A DNA stretch of 55,624 nt from Candidatus Krumholzibacteriota bacterium (GCA_024276305.1 JAJRXK010000001.1:1-55624), one strand, 5' to 3'. Numbered from the stretch's first letter, positions 8,287 through 18,889 are shown. Made by a program: numbers and translations. Notes: a model not told the origin generated them from the sequence alone.

Positions 8287-9231
8287 ATGGGTCGTCGTCT
8301 CCGCGTGATCTCCGGTCGGAGCCACGCGGATCTTTCCCGTCGTATCTGCCAGTATCTCGACGTCCCCCTGACCGAAGTCCAGATCGATGACTTCAGCGAC
8401 GGTGAGATTCACCTTCAGATCGAAGAAAACATCCGCGGGATGGATGTCTTCATCATCCAGCCGACCAACCCTCCCGGAGACAATATTCTCGAGCTCCTGC
8501 TCCTGCTCGACGCGGCCCGGCGAAGTTCGGCCCAGCGGATCACGGCGGTGATTCCCTACTTCGGCTACGCCCGGCAGGATCGCAAGGATCGTCCGCGAGT
8601 TCCGATTTCGGCCAAGCTGATGGCCAATCTCATCACCAAGGCCGGGGCCGACCGAGTCCTGACCATGGATCTGCACGCGGCTCAGATCCAGGGCTTCTTC
8701 GACATCCCCCTCGACCACCTCTACGCGGCGCCGGTGCTTCTCGACCACTATCTCGACCACCCCGACCGCGGGGAGTTCGCGGTGGTGGCCCCCGACGTGG
8801 GCAGCGTCAAGATGGCCCGAGCCTTCGCCAAGCGACTGGGGGCGCCCCTGAGCATCATCGACAAGCGGCGCCCTCGGCCGAATCACGCCGAAGTCGTGAA
8901 TTTCATCGGGAATGTCCGCGACAAGCACGTGGTGATCTTCGATGACATGATCGACACCGGGGGCACCATGTGCGATGCGGCCAAGGAATTGGTGAATCAC
9001 CAGGGAGCGGTGGCGGTGGAGCTCTGCGCCACCCACCCCATTCTCTCCGGTCCGGCCCTCGATCGGGTGAACGAAGCCCCGGTGGAGCGGGCGGTGGTGA
9101 CCAATACCATCGCCTTCGATCGGGGGGCGTCTTGCCCCAAGATCGAGATTCTCGACATTTCGCCCCTGCTCTCCGAGGCGATCAAGCGAATCCACCTCGA
9201 GCAGAGCATTTCCTCACTTTTCGTCCAATAG
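8287..9231 (+). CDS. prs: Ribose-phosphate pyrophosphokinase
   Basis: Makes PRPP from ribose 5-phosphate and ATP for nucleotide synthesis; PRPP is also the expected donor for the UbiA-type enzyme at 4946-5836. About 314 residues. Visible family features include the FSDGEIHLQIEENIRG block, the ATP/flexible-loop region YFGYARQDRKDRPRVPISAK, the MDLHAAQIQGFFDIPLDHL block and the PRPP-binding loop VVIFDDMIDTGGTMCDAA. Several in-frame starts exist (TTG 8269, GTG 8272, GTG 8281, ATG 8287); ATG 8287 begins the conserved N-terminus, but none has a strong Shine-Dalgarno, so the start is uncertain by up to six codons. Confidence 0.95.
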   Translation: MGRRLRVISGRSHADLSRRICQYLDVPLTEVQIDDFSDGEIHLQIEENIRGMDVFIIQPTNPPGDNILELLLLLDAARRSSAQRITAVIPYFGYARQDRKDRPRVPISAKLMANLITKAGADRVLTMDLHAAQIQGFFDIPLDHLYAAPVLLDHYLDHPDRGEFAVVAPDVGSVKMARAFAKRLGAPLSIIDKRRPRPNHAEVVNFIGNVRDKHVVIFDDMIDTGGTMCDAAKELVNHQGAVAVELCATHPILSGPALDRVNEAPVERAVVTNTIAFDRGASCPKIEILDISPLLSEAIKRIHLEQSISSLFVQ

Positions 9232-9257
9232 ACCTACCCGTTTTCGAGATCTTGGCC

Positions 9258-9263
9258 TATACT
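9258..9263 (+). promoter_or_regulatory. Possible -10 element upstream of rplY
   Basis: TATACT is the best -10 match in the 220-bp gap between prs and rplY, but the base pairs at -35 spacing are poor (TACCCG). The remaining 190 nt before rplY would be a long untranslated leader in which I see no known riboswitch. Confidence 0.25.
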
Positions 9264-9451
9264 TTCCGGCTCGTGTGGCCTCCCCGCGACCCATTCGCCG
9301 GAGAGAGGTCCACAGAGGTTCCATGAAGCCGCGGCGGGCGCTCGTTCCGAGTCCCTTTCCGTGAGTTTTCCGCGCCGCCGACGGAGTGAAGTCGTCTTCG
9401 GACACCGATTTCTCCGTTTCGAGGGGCGCGACCGACGAGAGGATGTAGCAA

Positions 9452-10120
9452 ATGGCAACCGTCACCATTGCGGCCCAGCCGCGTGAGGGGCGCAAGAAGG
9501 GAGCGGCGCGCAGACTCCGCGCCGCCGGAAGGATTCCCGCAGTTCTCTACGGACTCGGCGAGGCTCCCCTCAAACTCAGCTTCGATGACCGGGACTTTCG
9601 CCGTGCGATCGGTACCGGATCGGGAATCCGGGCCGTGTTGAAGCTCGAAGTCGAGGGTGGAGACGAGAAGGTCGCCATTCTGCGCGAGATCCAACGCCAT
9701 CCGGTCAATCGCAATGTGGTCCACGCGGATCTATTGGCCATCGATCTCACGCAACCGATCGAGGTTTCGGTGCCCATCGTCCCGAAGGGGATCTCCATCG
9801 GCGTGCGCAACGAAGGCGGAGTTCTGGGTTGGGCTCGGCGTGAGTTGAACATCCGGGTGCTACCGACCAGGATTCCGGAGTCGATCGAGATCGACCTCAC
9901 CGATGTGCACATCAACGAGGCGATTCACGCTGGGGACATCGAAGCGGATGGATTCGAGATCATCGACGATCCGCAGGCGACGATCTGCAGTGTGGCCAGC
10001 GTCTCGCTCGTCGAGGAAGTCACCGAGGAAGGCGAAGGAGAGGCCACCGAGACCGAGGGCGGCGAAGATGGCGCCACCGAGGGCGAGGCTGCCACTCCTA
10101 CCGAGGGCGATTCGGAGTAG
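9452..10120 (+). CDS. rplY: 50S ribosomal protein bL25 (CTC/TL5 form)
   Basis: Ribosomal protein that binds 5S rRNA, here the long general-stress form. Residues 1-90 are the 5S-binding domain (REGRKKGAARRLRAAGRIPAVLYG and HPVNRNVVHADLLAID). Residues 95-185 are the TL5/CTC beta domain (VSVPIVPKGISIGVRNEGGVL and a DIEADGFEIIDDPQATICSV block). The last 40 residues are an acidic, Glu/Thr/Gly-rich tail usual in this form. Total is 222 residues. ATG 9452 is preceded by GAGAGGATG. The pth gene starts 2 nt after the stop, the common prs-rplY-pth order. Confidence 0.95.
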   Translation: MATVTIAAQPREGRKKGAARRLRAAGRIPAVLYGLGEAPLKLSFDDRDFRRAIGTGSGIRAVLKLEVEGGDEKVAILREIQRHPVNRNVVHADLLAIDLTQPIEVSVPIVPKGISIGVRNEGGVLGWARRELNIRVLPTRIPESIEIDLTDVHINEAIHAGDIEADGFEIIDDPQATICSVASVSLVEEVTEEGEGEATETEGGEDGATEGEAATPTEGDSE

Positions 10121-10122
10121 GA

Positions 10123-10728
10123 ATGTCGTTGGATCCCCCCGTGCCGGGGATCGACGGCAGAGGTCCGGACTCCGAAGTACGACTCGTGGTCGGCCTGGGG
10201 AATCCCACCGAGCGCTACCGGCGCACCCGCCACAACCTCGGCTTCAGAGTTCTCGATGCTCTCGCACACGGACCGGTGACGGCCGGGGCTGGCGACTATC
10301 TCCAGCTGGACTGGACCGTCGGGGGGAATCGTGTCGTCGGTATTCGACCTCTGACCTACATGAATCGAAGCGGTCGAGCAGTTCGCGAAGCTTGCCTTCG
10401 TTTCGGCGTGGTGCCGGAGGACTGCCTGGTCGTCGTCGATGATGTTGCGCTTCCGCTGGGACGTTTGCGTCTACGCGCGCGGGGATCAGCGGGAGGGCAC
10501 AATGGGCTCAAGTCCGTCGAGGAATGCCTGCAGACTCAGGACTATCCTCGCCTGAAGTTGGGGTGTGGTCCGCTGCCCGAGGGCGAGGATCTCGCCGATT
10601 GGGTACTCGGTGATTTCACCGAGGAAGAGGAGAAGGAAGTGGGGGCGATGGTCGAGAGGGCGAAGGATGCCGTCACGACCTGGGTCCGCCACGGTGCGGA
10701 AGAGACCATGGCTCGTTTCAACGGCTGA
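10123..10728 (+). CDS. pth: Peptidyl-tRNA hydrolase
   Basis: Releases tRNA from peptidyl-tRNA that has dropped off the ribosome. The 201-residue protein shows VVGLGNPTERYRRTRHNLGF with the catalytic His in RHNLG, the substrate-binding Asn in PLTYMNRSG, the catalytic-support Asp in VVVDDVALPLGRLRLR and GSAGGHNGLKS. The first 18 residues before the core are an unconserved extension, so a shorter start is possible, but ATG 10123 directly follows rplY and is kept. The C-terminus has the usual acidic helix and lid region. Confidence 0.95.
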   Translation: MSLDPPVPGIDGRGPDSEVRLVVGLGNPTERYRRTRHNLGFRVLDALAHGPVTAGAGDYLQLDWTVGGNRVVGIRPLTYMNRSGRAVREACLRFGVVPEDCLVVVDDVALPLGRLRLRARGSAGGHNGLKSVEECLQTQDYPRLKLGCGPLPEGEDLADWVLGDFTEEEEKEVGAMVERAKDAVTTWVRHGAEETMARFNG

Positions 10729-10797
10729 AGCGAGCCTGCCGATCACTCTGTTCCCTGTACCGCGTGAGCGGTGAGGATCTGGGAGGAAATTGCCGCG

Positions 10798-12849
<2,052 letters not shown>

Positions 12850-12860
12850 TCGTTTTCGAT

Positions 12861-12885
12861 CCGTGGCGGCGTGGGGTCGCCACGG
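12861..12885 (+). promoter_or_regulatory. Hairpin between hppA and rpsF
   Basis: CCGTGGCG and CGCCACGG form a perfect 8-bp stem with a 9-nt loop, 11 bp after the hppA stop. A second 5-bp stem (CGGGG/CCCCG, 12892-12907) follows. There is no T-tract, so this is not a canonical intrinsic terminator; it may be a 3' stabiliser, an attenuator or part of a ribosomal-protein leader for rpsF-rpsR. Confidence 0.45.
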
Positions 12886-12977
12886 CAGACCCGGGGACGA
12901 TTCCCCGATTCCCTGCCAGGTGGGTCGTGATGGCCTGCCGGGCCGAGCCGCAAGGCAAGTCCAGAGGGAGGACATGA

Positions 12978-13340
12978 ATGCGTAAGTACGAGTGCGTGAT
13001 GGTGTTGCATCCGGGAGTATCGGAAGCCGACACCGAGGCCATCCTCGATCGCTTTCGGGCCACGGTCGCGAAGCACGAGGGTGAGGTCACTCAGCACGAC
13101 CACTGGGGACGGCGAGAACTCGCCTATCCCATCGAGAAGCAGACCAACGGGGACTACCATTTGTTGCAGTTCACTGCGAACAATACCTTCGTGATCGAGG
13201 CAGACCGCGATCTTCGTCTCGACGAGCATGTGCTGAGGCACTTGATCGTTCAGGACGAGGAATGGGCCGAGCGCAATCGTGCTCACCAGGCCAAGATCGG
13301 TCTCGACAAGAAGGCAGAGGAGGCGCGAGATGGCCGGTAA
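12978..13340 (+). CDS. rpsF: 30S ribosomal protein bS6
   Basis: Primary partner of bS18 in the 30S platform. The 120-residue product has the family start [20 protein letters not shown], the central [20 protein letters not shown] strand-turn block and the [19 protein letters not shown] helix-strand. A GAGGGAGGACATGA ribosome-binding region precedes ATG 12978. The 3' end overlaps the rpsR start by 11 nt, so the two are translationally linked. In several bacteria the S6:S18 complex represses its own mRNA by binding a leader motif; whether the 128-nt upstream gap holds that motif could not be established by eye. Confidence 0.96.
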   Translation: MRKYECVMVLHPGVSEADTEAILDRFRATVAKHEGEVTQHDHWGRRELAYPIEKQTNGDYHLLQFTANNTFVIEADRDLRLDEHVLRHLIVQDEEWAERNRAHQAKIGLDKKAEEARDGR

Positions 13341-13605
13341 GAGCAGAGGAGACCGCAAGGGCGGCAATCGCAAGGACCGCCGTTTCCGGGGCAAGAACAA
13401 GCGTTGTTGGTTCACCGATCAGGGCATCATTGCCATCGACTACAAGGATGTGGACCTCCTGCGTCGCTATATGTCCGAGCGCGGCAAGATTTCTCCGCGG
13501 CGGAACACGGGCACTTCGCCCAAGATGCAGCGAGAGCTCGCACGTGCGATCAAGCGCGCGCGCCATCTCGCCCTTCTTCCCTTTGTCCGCGAGTACTACC
13601 GCTAG
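13330..13605 (+). CDS. rpsR: 30S ribosomal protein bS18
   Basis: bS18 forms a heterodimer with bS6 in the small subunit. ATG 13330 gives 91 residues: a strongly basic N-terminal arm (about 20 residues rich in Lys/Arg/Gly) followed by the conserved core [39 protein letters not shown] and [11 protein letters not shown]. The single Cys in NKRCWF sits at the position often occupied by Cys in zinc-type S18, but no four-Cys set is present. The start overlaps the end of rpsF; an earlier in-frame start at 13279 lies deep inside rpsF and is not favoured. Confidence 0.95.
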   Translation: MAGKSRGDRKGGNRKDRRFRGKNKRCWFTDQGIIAIDYKDVDLLRRYMSERGKISPRRNTGTSPKMQRELARAIKRARHLALLPFVREYYR

Positions 13606-13618
13606 AGAGGAAGAGCCC

Positions 13619-14062
13619 ATGGAAATCATTCTTCTGCACGACATCGAAAAGCTCGGTCGTCGAGGCGAGAGCAAGTCGGTCGCGGCCGGCTACGCGCGGA
13701 ACTTCCTCTTCCCGCAGGGTTTGGCCGTTCGAGCGGACACCGCCAAAGTGAAGGAACTCGAGATGCGGTTGAAGGCGCTCGAGAACCGGGATGCGCGGGG
13801 TCTGAACGAGGCGCAAGCCAAGGCGAAGGGCATGGCTGGTTTCACTCTGACCATCACCGGCGCCGCGAGCGATGACGACAGGCTCTACGGAAGCGTGTCT
13901 TCGCAGATGATCGCGGCGGGACTCACCGAGGCCGGCCACGAGGTCTCGGCGCGGCAGGTCCTCCTCGAGGAGCCGATCCGTCAGCTCGGGACCTTCGAAG
14001 TTCCGGTTCGCCTTCACCGCGAGGTCACGGCGGAGGTAAGGGTCGAGGTGAAGCGTCAGTAA
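13619..14062 (+). CDS. rplI: 50S ribosomal protein bL9
   Basis: Large-subunit protein with two globular domains joined by a long helix. The 147-residue product begins with the classical MEIILLHDIEKLGRRGESKSV and GYARNFLFPQGLAV, then the charged connecting helix at residues 40-75, then the C-terminal rRNA-binding domain with DDRLYGSVSSQMIAAGL and LGTFEVPVRLHREV. ATG 13619 lies 13 nt after rpsR and is preceded by AGAGGAAGAG. The rpsF-rpsR-rplI order is conserved widely; a single-stranded-DNA-binding protein gene often found between rpsF and rpsR is absent here. Confidence 0.96.
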   Translation: MEIILLHDIEKLGRRGESKSVAAGYARNFLFPQGLAVRADTAKVKELEMRLKALENRDARGLNEAQAKAKGMAGFTLTITGAASDDDRLYGSVSSQMIAAGLTEAGHEVSARQVLLEEPIRQLGTFEVPVRLHREVTAEVRVEVKRQ

Positions 14063-14063
14063 C

Positions 14064-15437
14064 ATGGATGTCCCCGGCCACATCTTTCGAGAGTACGACG
14101 TGCGGGGTGTCGTCGCGACCGATCTCACCCCGTCCGTCGTGACCGCGTTGGGCCGTGCCTTGGGCACGGCCTTTCGTCGCCGTGGCGCCCGGAGGGTGGC
14201 CATTGGTCGGGATGTCCGACCCTCGGGAGACGAACTCTTTGCCTTCCTTCGGGACGGGATTCTCTCCACGGGGTGCGATGTGGTGGACTTCGGCCGGGTT
14301 CCCACTCCCGTCTTCTACCACGGCTGTGCGACGCGCGAGGTCGACGGCGGAGCGGTGATCACCGGAAGCCACAACCCGCCGGAATTCAACGGCTTCAAAC
14401 TGGTTCTGGCGGGTCAGAGCTTCTTCGGGGAGCAGATCCAGGAACTTCGTCGCCTGATGGTGGACGAGGACTACGAAGTCGGCGAGGGCCGGGCCAGCGC
14501 CGAAGAGGTGGTGGAGGGATATCTCTCCGACCTCTGCTCGAGAGTTGCGATCTCCCGTCCCGTGCGTTTCGCCTACGACAGCGGCAACGGAGCAGCGTCC
14601 TTGGTCGCATCGCGTCTCTTTTCCGCCCTCGGCCTCGAACCGGTGGCCCTCTTCGACGAACCCGACGGGGAGTTTCCCAATCATCATCCCGATCCGACTC
14701 TTCCCGAGAATCTCGAAGATCTCCGGGCCCGGGTTCTGGGCGACGATCTCGAAGTGGGGATCGCCTATGATGGTGATGCAGACCGCATCGGGGTCGTCGA
14801 CGATACCGGGAAGATCCTGTGGGGCGATCGTCTACTCATTCTCTACGCCCGTGATCTGCTGAGTCGTCAGCCGGGATCGACCATCATCCACGACGTCAAG
14901 TGCAGCCAGACCCTCACCGATGCGATCGAATCGGCGGGCGGGAAGGCCGTGGTGTGGAAGACCGGTCACTCTCTCATCAAGCAGAAGATGAAGGAGACCG
15001 GTGCGCCCCTCGCGGGCGAGATGAGCGGCCACATGTTCTTCGGGGAGAACTACTACGGATTCGACGACGCGCTCTTTGCCACGCTCCGCTTGCTCGAGAT
15101 CGTGGCGCGGAGCGAAGGCCGTCTCAGCGAAGCGCTGGCCGATGTCCCCGAAATGGAAGTGACGCCGGAGTTGAGGATCGACTGCCCCGATGAGGTGAAG
15201 TTCGACGTGGTGAATCACGTGCGCGATTTCCTGCGGGCCGAGCACTCGATCGTCGATATCGATGGGGTGCGAGCGACCTTTCCGAAGGGGTGGGGGCTGG
15301 TGCGCGCCAGCAACACCCAACCCGCCTTGGTGATGCGAGTAGAAGCGGAAGATCCGCGGGCTCTGGCCGAGTACCGGAGCTACCTCGAAGCCGCGGTCGA
15401 GCGGGCGCGCAAGGCCGTGAGGACGGCAGAGCCATGA
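14064..15437 (+). CDS. Phosphomannomutase/phosphoglucomutase
   Basis: Alpha-D-phosphohexomutase interconverting hexose 6- and 1-phosphates, likely making mannose 1-phosphate for the next gene. The 457-residue protein shows all four active-site loops: the phosphoserine loop TGSHNPPEFNG (Ser102), the metal loop DGDADR (residues 236-241), the sugar-binding GEMSGHM loop and the phosphate-binding RASNTQPALVMRVEA near the C-terminus. ATG 14064 follows the rplI stop by 1 nt. Overlap with the mannose-1-phosphate guanylyltransferase gene (start 15434, stop 15437) indicates a coupled pair. Whether it also acts on glucose is not decidable here. Confidence 0.92.
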   Translation: MDVPGHIFREYDVRGVVATDLTPSVVTALGRALGTAFRRRGARRVAIGRDVRPSGDELFAFLRDGILSTGCDVVDFGRVPTPVFYHGCATREVDGGAVITGSHNPPEFNGFKLVLAGQSFFGEQIQELRRLMVDEDYEVGEGRASAEEVVEGYLSDLCSRVAISRPVRFAYDSGNGAASLVASRLFSALGLEPVALFDEPDGEFPNHHPDPTLPENLEDLRARVLGDDLEVGIAYDGDADRIGVVDDTGKILWGDRLLILYARDLLSRQPGSTIIHDVKCSQTLTDAIESAGGKAVVWKTGHSLIKQKMKETGAPLAGEMSGHMFFGENYYGFDDALFATLRLLEIVARSEGRLSEALADVPEMEVTPELRIDCPDEVKFDVVNHVRDFLRAEHSIVDIDGVRATFPKGWGLVRASNTQPALVMRVEAEDPRALAEYRSYLEAAVERARKAVRTAEP

Positions 15438-16525
15438 GTGCATCTGTCGATCGCGCCCACGCCTTCATCCTGGCGGGGGGCAGAGGAACGCGCTTCTGGC
15501 CACTCTCTCGCCACCGTCGGCCCAAGCAATTCCTCGACTTCACGGGCGAAGGGTCGCTCTTGGCCCTGACCGTGGCGCGCCTGAGCCCGCTGATTCCGCC
15601 CGAGAGGCAGTGGGTCATCACCAGCGAGGACCTGGCTCCACTGGTGAGAGAAGTTGCTCCCGCGATCCCGCCGCAGCAGATTCTGGCCGAGCCCGAGGGC
15701 CGCAACACCGCGCCCGCAGTGGCCCTGGCCGCGGCTCTCCTCGAAGAGAGAGATTCCGGGCCTCTTCCCTTCGCGGTCTTGCCCAGCGACCATCTCATTT
15801 CTCCCGGAGAGGACTTCCGCAACGATCTGGGCCGGGTTCTCGAGGCCGCCGTGGAGACTCCCGCCCTCTTCACCTTCGGCATCGCGGCTCGGACTCCGGA
15901 GACGGGATATGGCTATATCGAGGCCGAACGGGCCATGCCCCCCGGCGGTCTCGGAGCGGTGCGCGCCTTCCACGAAAAGCCCGATCTGGACCGGGCGGAG
16001 GACTATCTCCGCTCCGGACGCCACTATTGGAACAGCGGAATCTTCGTGTGGACCCAAACCACCCTGCTCGAGGAACTGGGTCGTCACGAAGCGGGAATGG
16101 TGGCTGCAGTCCGTGGCCTGGCCGCGACGGCGCGACCGGGAACCCCGGACTTCTCCTCGGCGTTCCAGGGAGCATACTCTCGGTGCCGGTCCGTATCGAT
16201 CGACTATGCGCTCCTCGAGAAAGCTCGAGACGTCCGAGTCCTGGTGGCGGATTTCGATTGGAACGACGTGGGGCACTGGAATGCGATGGCCGATCTCTGG
16301 CCGCCGAGCAATCAGGGGAGCGCGATCCGTGGCACTGCGCTGGAAATCGAAAGCCACGACAATGTCGTCCACAGTGAGGATGGACTGACGGCTCTGGTCG
16401 GGGTCGATTCGCTCATCGTGGTGAGAACGTCCGACGCGACGCTCGTCTGTCATCGCGATCGGGCTCAGGACATCAAGGACCTGTTGGAGGAACTCCGGTC
16501 GCGAGGGCTGGATCAGTATCTTTGA
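15434..16525 (+). CDS. manC: Mannose-1-phosphate guanylyltransferase
   Basis: Makes GDP-mannose from mannose 1-phosphate and GTP. The 363-residue protein begins with the nucleotidyltransferase signature FILAGGRGTRFWPLSR and RPKQFLDF, continues with the family blocks EPEGRNTAPAVALAA, LPSDHLI and FHEKPD, then NSGIFVW and DFDWNDVGHWNA. It is the monofunctional form: the cupin phosphomannose isomerase domain of longer ManC/AlgA proteins is absent. ATGA-type overlap couples it to the upstream mutase. GDP-mannose is the likely substrate for the dolichol-phosphate-mannose-synthase-like enzyme at 45114-45821. Confidence 0.93.
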   Translation: MSASVDRAHAFILAGGRGTRFWPLSRHRRPKQFLDFTGEGSLLALTVARLSPLIPPERQWVITSEDLAPLVREVAPAIPPQQILAEPEGRNTAPAVALAAALLEERDSGPLPFAVLPSDHLISPGEDFRNDLGRVLEAAVETPALFTFGIAARTPETGYGYIEAERAMPPGGLGAVRAFHEKPDLDRAEDYLRSGRHYWNSGIFVWTQTTLLEELGRHEAGMVAAVRGLAATARPGTPDFSSAFQGAYSRCRSVSIDYALLEKARDVRVLVADFDWNDVGHWNAMADLWPPSNQGSAIRGTALEIESHDNVVHSEDGLTALVGVDSLIVVRTSDATLVCHRDRAQDIKDLLEELRSRGLDQYL

Positions 16526-16529
16526 AGGC

Positions 16530-16543
16530 CGGCCCTCGGGCCG
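16530..16543 (+). promoter_or_regulatory. Short GC-rich hairpin after manC
   Basis: CGGCC-CTCG-GGCCG (5-bp stem, tetraloop) just after the manC stop and before the strong GGGAGGAAG ribosome-binding site of the next gene. Too short and without a T-run to call a terminator. Confidence 0.3.
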
Positions 16544-16565
16544 TGATCTTTGGGAGGAAGACAAC

Positions 16566-17807
16566 GTGAAGCTCAAGAATCTCGCGATGGTCGCCATTGG
16601 TGCTCTCATCGTCCTGGGACAGGGTTGTGGTGGGGATCAGCAGGAAAGTGGGGGGGTGGAGCTGGTGAAGTCCCGAGCGGATTTCTCACCGGTGATCGCC
16701 CGGGTGGGCGATTGGGAGATCACCCAGGACTACTTCGACTTTCGATACGAGAATCTCTCGCCGACGGAAAAGGGGCGCTTCTCCGGAGAGGGTTGGCGGA
16801 TCCGATTCCTGGACAGTCTGGTGGACGAAGCACTCATCTACGATCAGGCGCGGAACGAAGGCTTCCAGAATCAGCGCGAAGTGGAGTGGCGCCTGGACAT
16901 GGCGGACCGGTCCATCCTCTTCAAGGCCTTCTACGACTATTACTTCAAAGACCATCTCGAGGTCCCCGAAGATCGGATCGTGGAGTTCTACGAGCAGAAC
17001 AAGGACAGCTACAAGTCCGCCGGGCGTTTGCTGGGCTTTCACATTCAATGTGACTCCAAGGAGAAGATCGACCAGGCGGCGGCGGACCTGGCGGCGGGGA
17101 TTCCCTTCGGGACCGTGGCTCTCAAGTACAGCGAAGACGAGGCGACTCGTGATGATGGAGGCATGCTCGGTTGGTTCAATCCCGATGGATACGTTCTCGG
17201 AATGGGCTTCAACAAGGAGTTCACGGACTTCGCGTTCAGCCTTCCCGTGAACCAGGTGAGCGAACCGAAGAAAATCGGGGATCACTGGCACATCGTCAAA
17301 GCCACCCACAAGATTCCGGGAGAGACGCAGAGCTTGGAGCAGGCGAGGGATCGTATCGAGAGGGAGTTGCGTCCGTTCTTTGCCAAGGAAGCCTTCGAAA
17401 AGCGCGTGCGTGAACTCCAGCGAGAAGTGGGCATCACCTACTACGGGGACTACGACGTCAAGGAGACGCGCAGCGCGGAGCAGCTCTATCGCTTGGCCGG
17501 GGAAACTCGGAATCCCCAATCCCGTCTGGGATACTACAGGTCTCTGGTCAAGAACTACCCCGACCACGGATTGGCGGACGATGCTCTGTTCATGATGGGA
17601 TTCATCCACAGCGAGGAATTCGGCGAAGTGGGAGAGGCCAGTCGCATCTTCTACCGCTTGCAGCGAGATTATCCCGAGAGCCAGTGGGTCGAGAGCGCAG
17701 ATTGGCTTCTGAAACATCCGGGGCGCAGTGAGCCGAGTCTCCGTGGCGATGCGCTCCCCAAGGATGCCTCCGAAGCCGGACAGCGGATCAACGACGTGCG
17801 CGACTGA
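16566..17807 (+). CDS. Parvulin-type peptidyl-prolyl isomerase, probable lipoprotein, with C-terminal repeats
   Basis: Envelope chaperone of the SurA/PrsA style. The 413-residue product starts at GTG 16566 with a hydrophobic signal ending near Cys21 (VLGQGC, a non-ideal lipobox), so lipid attachment is likely but not certain. An N-terminal chaperone-like helical region follows (residues 40-150). The PPIC rotamase domain is at about 155-270 with KYSEDEATRDDGGMLGWF and HWHIVKATHK. The C-terminal 110 residues contain TPR-like segments (LGYYRSLVKNYPDHGLADDA and RIFYRLQRDYPESQWV). It opens a run of envelope genes and probably folds or escorts outer-membrane proteins. Confidence 0.88.
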   Translation: MKLKNLAMVAIGALIVLGQGCGGDQQESGGVELVKSRADFSPVIARVGDWEITQDYFDFRYENLSPTEKGRFSGEGWRIRFLDSLVDEALIYDQARNEGFQNQREVEWRLDMADRSILFKAFYDYYFKDHLEVPEDRIVEFYEQNKDSYKSAGRLLGFHIQCDSKEKIDQAAADLAAGIPFGTVALKYSEDEATRDDGGMLGWFNPDGYVLGMGFNKEFTDFAFSLPVNQVSEPKKIGDHWHIVKATHKIPGETQSLEQARDRIERELRPFFAKEAFEKRVRELQREVGITYYGDYDVKETRSAEQLYRLAGETRNPQSRLGYYRSLVKNYPDHGLADDALFMMGFIHSEEFGEVGEASRIFYRLQRDYPESQWVESADWLLKHPGRSEPSLRGDALPKDASEAGQRINDVRD

Positions 17808-17899
17808 TCGGGATTCTGTGTGGCCTGCCATCTTCGTGCTTTGCGCGAGAGGGTGGGCGTGGCAACCTGAACAGACTCGATTCGACGGGGAGGTGTCCC

Positions 17900-18301
17900 G
17901 TGCGTGGTCTGATGATCGTGGTTTCGATGGTGTGGCTGGTGTGCTCGGTGCCGGTCACGGGCTTGGCACAGGACGAGGACGACGGAATCCGGGTCGCCGA
18001 GGCGGTGATCACCACCTCGGTGGTGGATCGCCAACCCACGGACCGGCTCGAAGTCGTGGCCGCCGGGACCGAACAGGTGGCCTGCTGGACCGACCTCAGG
18101 AATGCCGCGGGACAGACGGTGATTCACGCCTGGATCCACGACGGGCAGACCCGGGCCCGAGTGCGGATCGAGGCGCGGGCCGATCGGTGGCGGTGCTATT
18201 CGACCAAGCGACTGTTGCCCGGGTGGACTGGGGAATGGGAAGTGAAGATTCTCACTGAGGACGGTCGGGTTCTGGCGACGGTTCCTTTCACGGTGAGGTG
18301 A
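17900..18301 (+). CDS. DUF2914 family secreted protein
   Basis: The 133-residue protein has a signal peptide (hydrophobic residues 4-20, likely cleaved after GLA) followed by a DUF2914-type domain: AVITTSVVDRQPTDRLE, then VACWTDLRNAAGQTVIHAWI and RWRCYSTKRLLPGWTGEW. DUF2914 domains are small beta-sandwich-like modules of unknown function in exported proteins, often linked to envelope stress or PPIases. GTG 17900 is preceded by GGGGAGG. It lies 92 nt after the parvulin gene and 4 nt before the next gene, which supports cotranscription with the downstream gene. No catalytic residues are recognisable. Confidence 0.8.
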   Translation: MRGLMIVVSMVWLVCSVPVTGLAQDEDDGIRVAEAVITTSVVDRQPTDRLEVVAAGTEQVACWTDLRNAAGQTVIHAWIHDGQTRARVRIEARADRWRCYSTKRLLPGWTGEWEVKILTEDGRVLATVPFTVR

Positions 18302-18305
18302 TGCC

Positions 18306-18887
18306 ATGATCGAGGTCAAGATCGGAGGGCTGGTTCCCGATCGTCAGGGACGCAGCCATATTCTGCTGTTGAAGATTCCGACGACCTCGAAGTATCTCCC
18401 GATCTGGATCGGAGCCGCCGAGGCCACCTCCATCGCCCTGGTCTTGAGGGGGCAGCGATTCGACCGGCCCCTGTCCCACGACCTCATGCGCGACATCGTC
18501 ATCGGCCTGGGCGCGTCGGTGGAGCGGGTGGTCATCACCAGTCTGAGGGAGGGGACCTTCTTCGCCCGCTTGGTCCTCCAACGCGACGGCGAGGTCATCT
18601 CGGTCGATGCCCGCCCGAGCGATTGCATCGCACTGGCCTTGAGAGTCCCCTGCCCGGTTTTCGTGACCGAGGAACTCCTGCAGAGTCAGCTCGAGCATCT
18701 CGTGGAAGTCGAAGAGGCGGAAGCGGCCACGCTGGCGGCGGAATCCGGCGACAGTGGCCCGGGCCAACCCGAAGCCCAGGGTCCCATCTCCCAGCAGTCG
18801 CTTCGCGACCTGATGCGGAGCGTCGAGCAGGGTCGGCGGCCTCCGGAAGATCCCGGGGCGGACACTCGGGGCGACGAGGAGATCTGA
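18306..18887 (+). CDS. Bifunctional nuclease (BFN/DUF151) family protein
   Basis: BFN-domain protein, 193 residues. The core spans residues 1-130: LPIWIGAAEATSIALVL near the start, then RPLSHDLMRDIVIGLGA, TFFARLVLQRDGE and the signature SVDARPSDCIALALRV. Plant and Thermotoga members have been linked to nuclease activity, but the biochemical role in bacteria is not firmly known. The C-terminal 60 residues are an acidic, low-complexity tail; unlike some relatives there is no UVR domain. ATG 18306 follows the DUF2914 stop by 4 nt, and the next gene starts 2 nt after the stop, so it is in an operon. Confidence 0.85.
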   Translation: MIEVKIGGLVPDRQGRSHILLLKIPTTSKYLPIWIGAAEATSIALVLRGQRFDRPLSHDLMRDIVIGLGASVERVVITSLREGTFFARLVLQRDGEVISVDARPSDCIALALRVPCPVFVTEELLQSQLEHLVEVEEAEAATLAAESGDSGPGQPEAQGPISQQSLRDLMRSVEQGRRPPEDPGADTRGDEEI

Positions 18888-18889
18888 AG

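Noticed and set aside
12861-12907. Intrinsic terminator after hppA
   Set aside because: Good stems but no T-tract follows; recorded only as hairpins.
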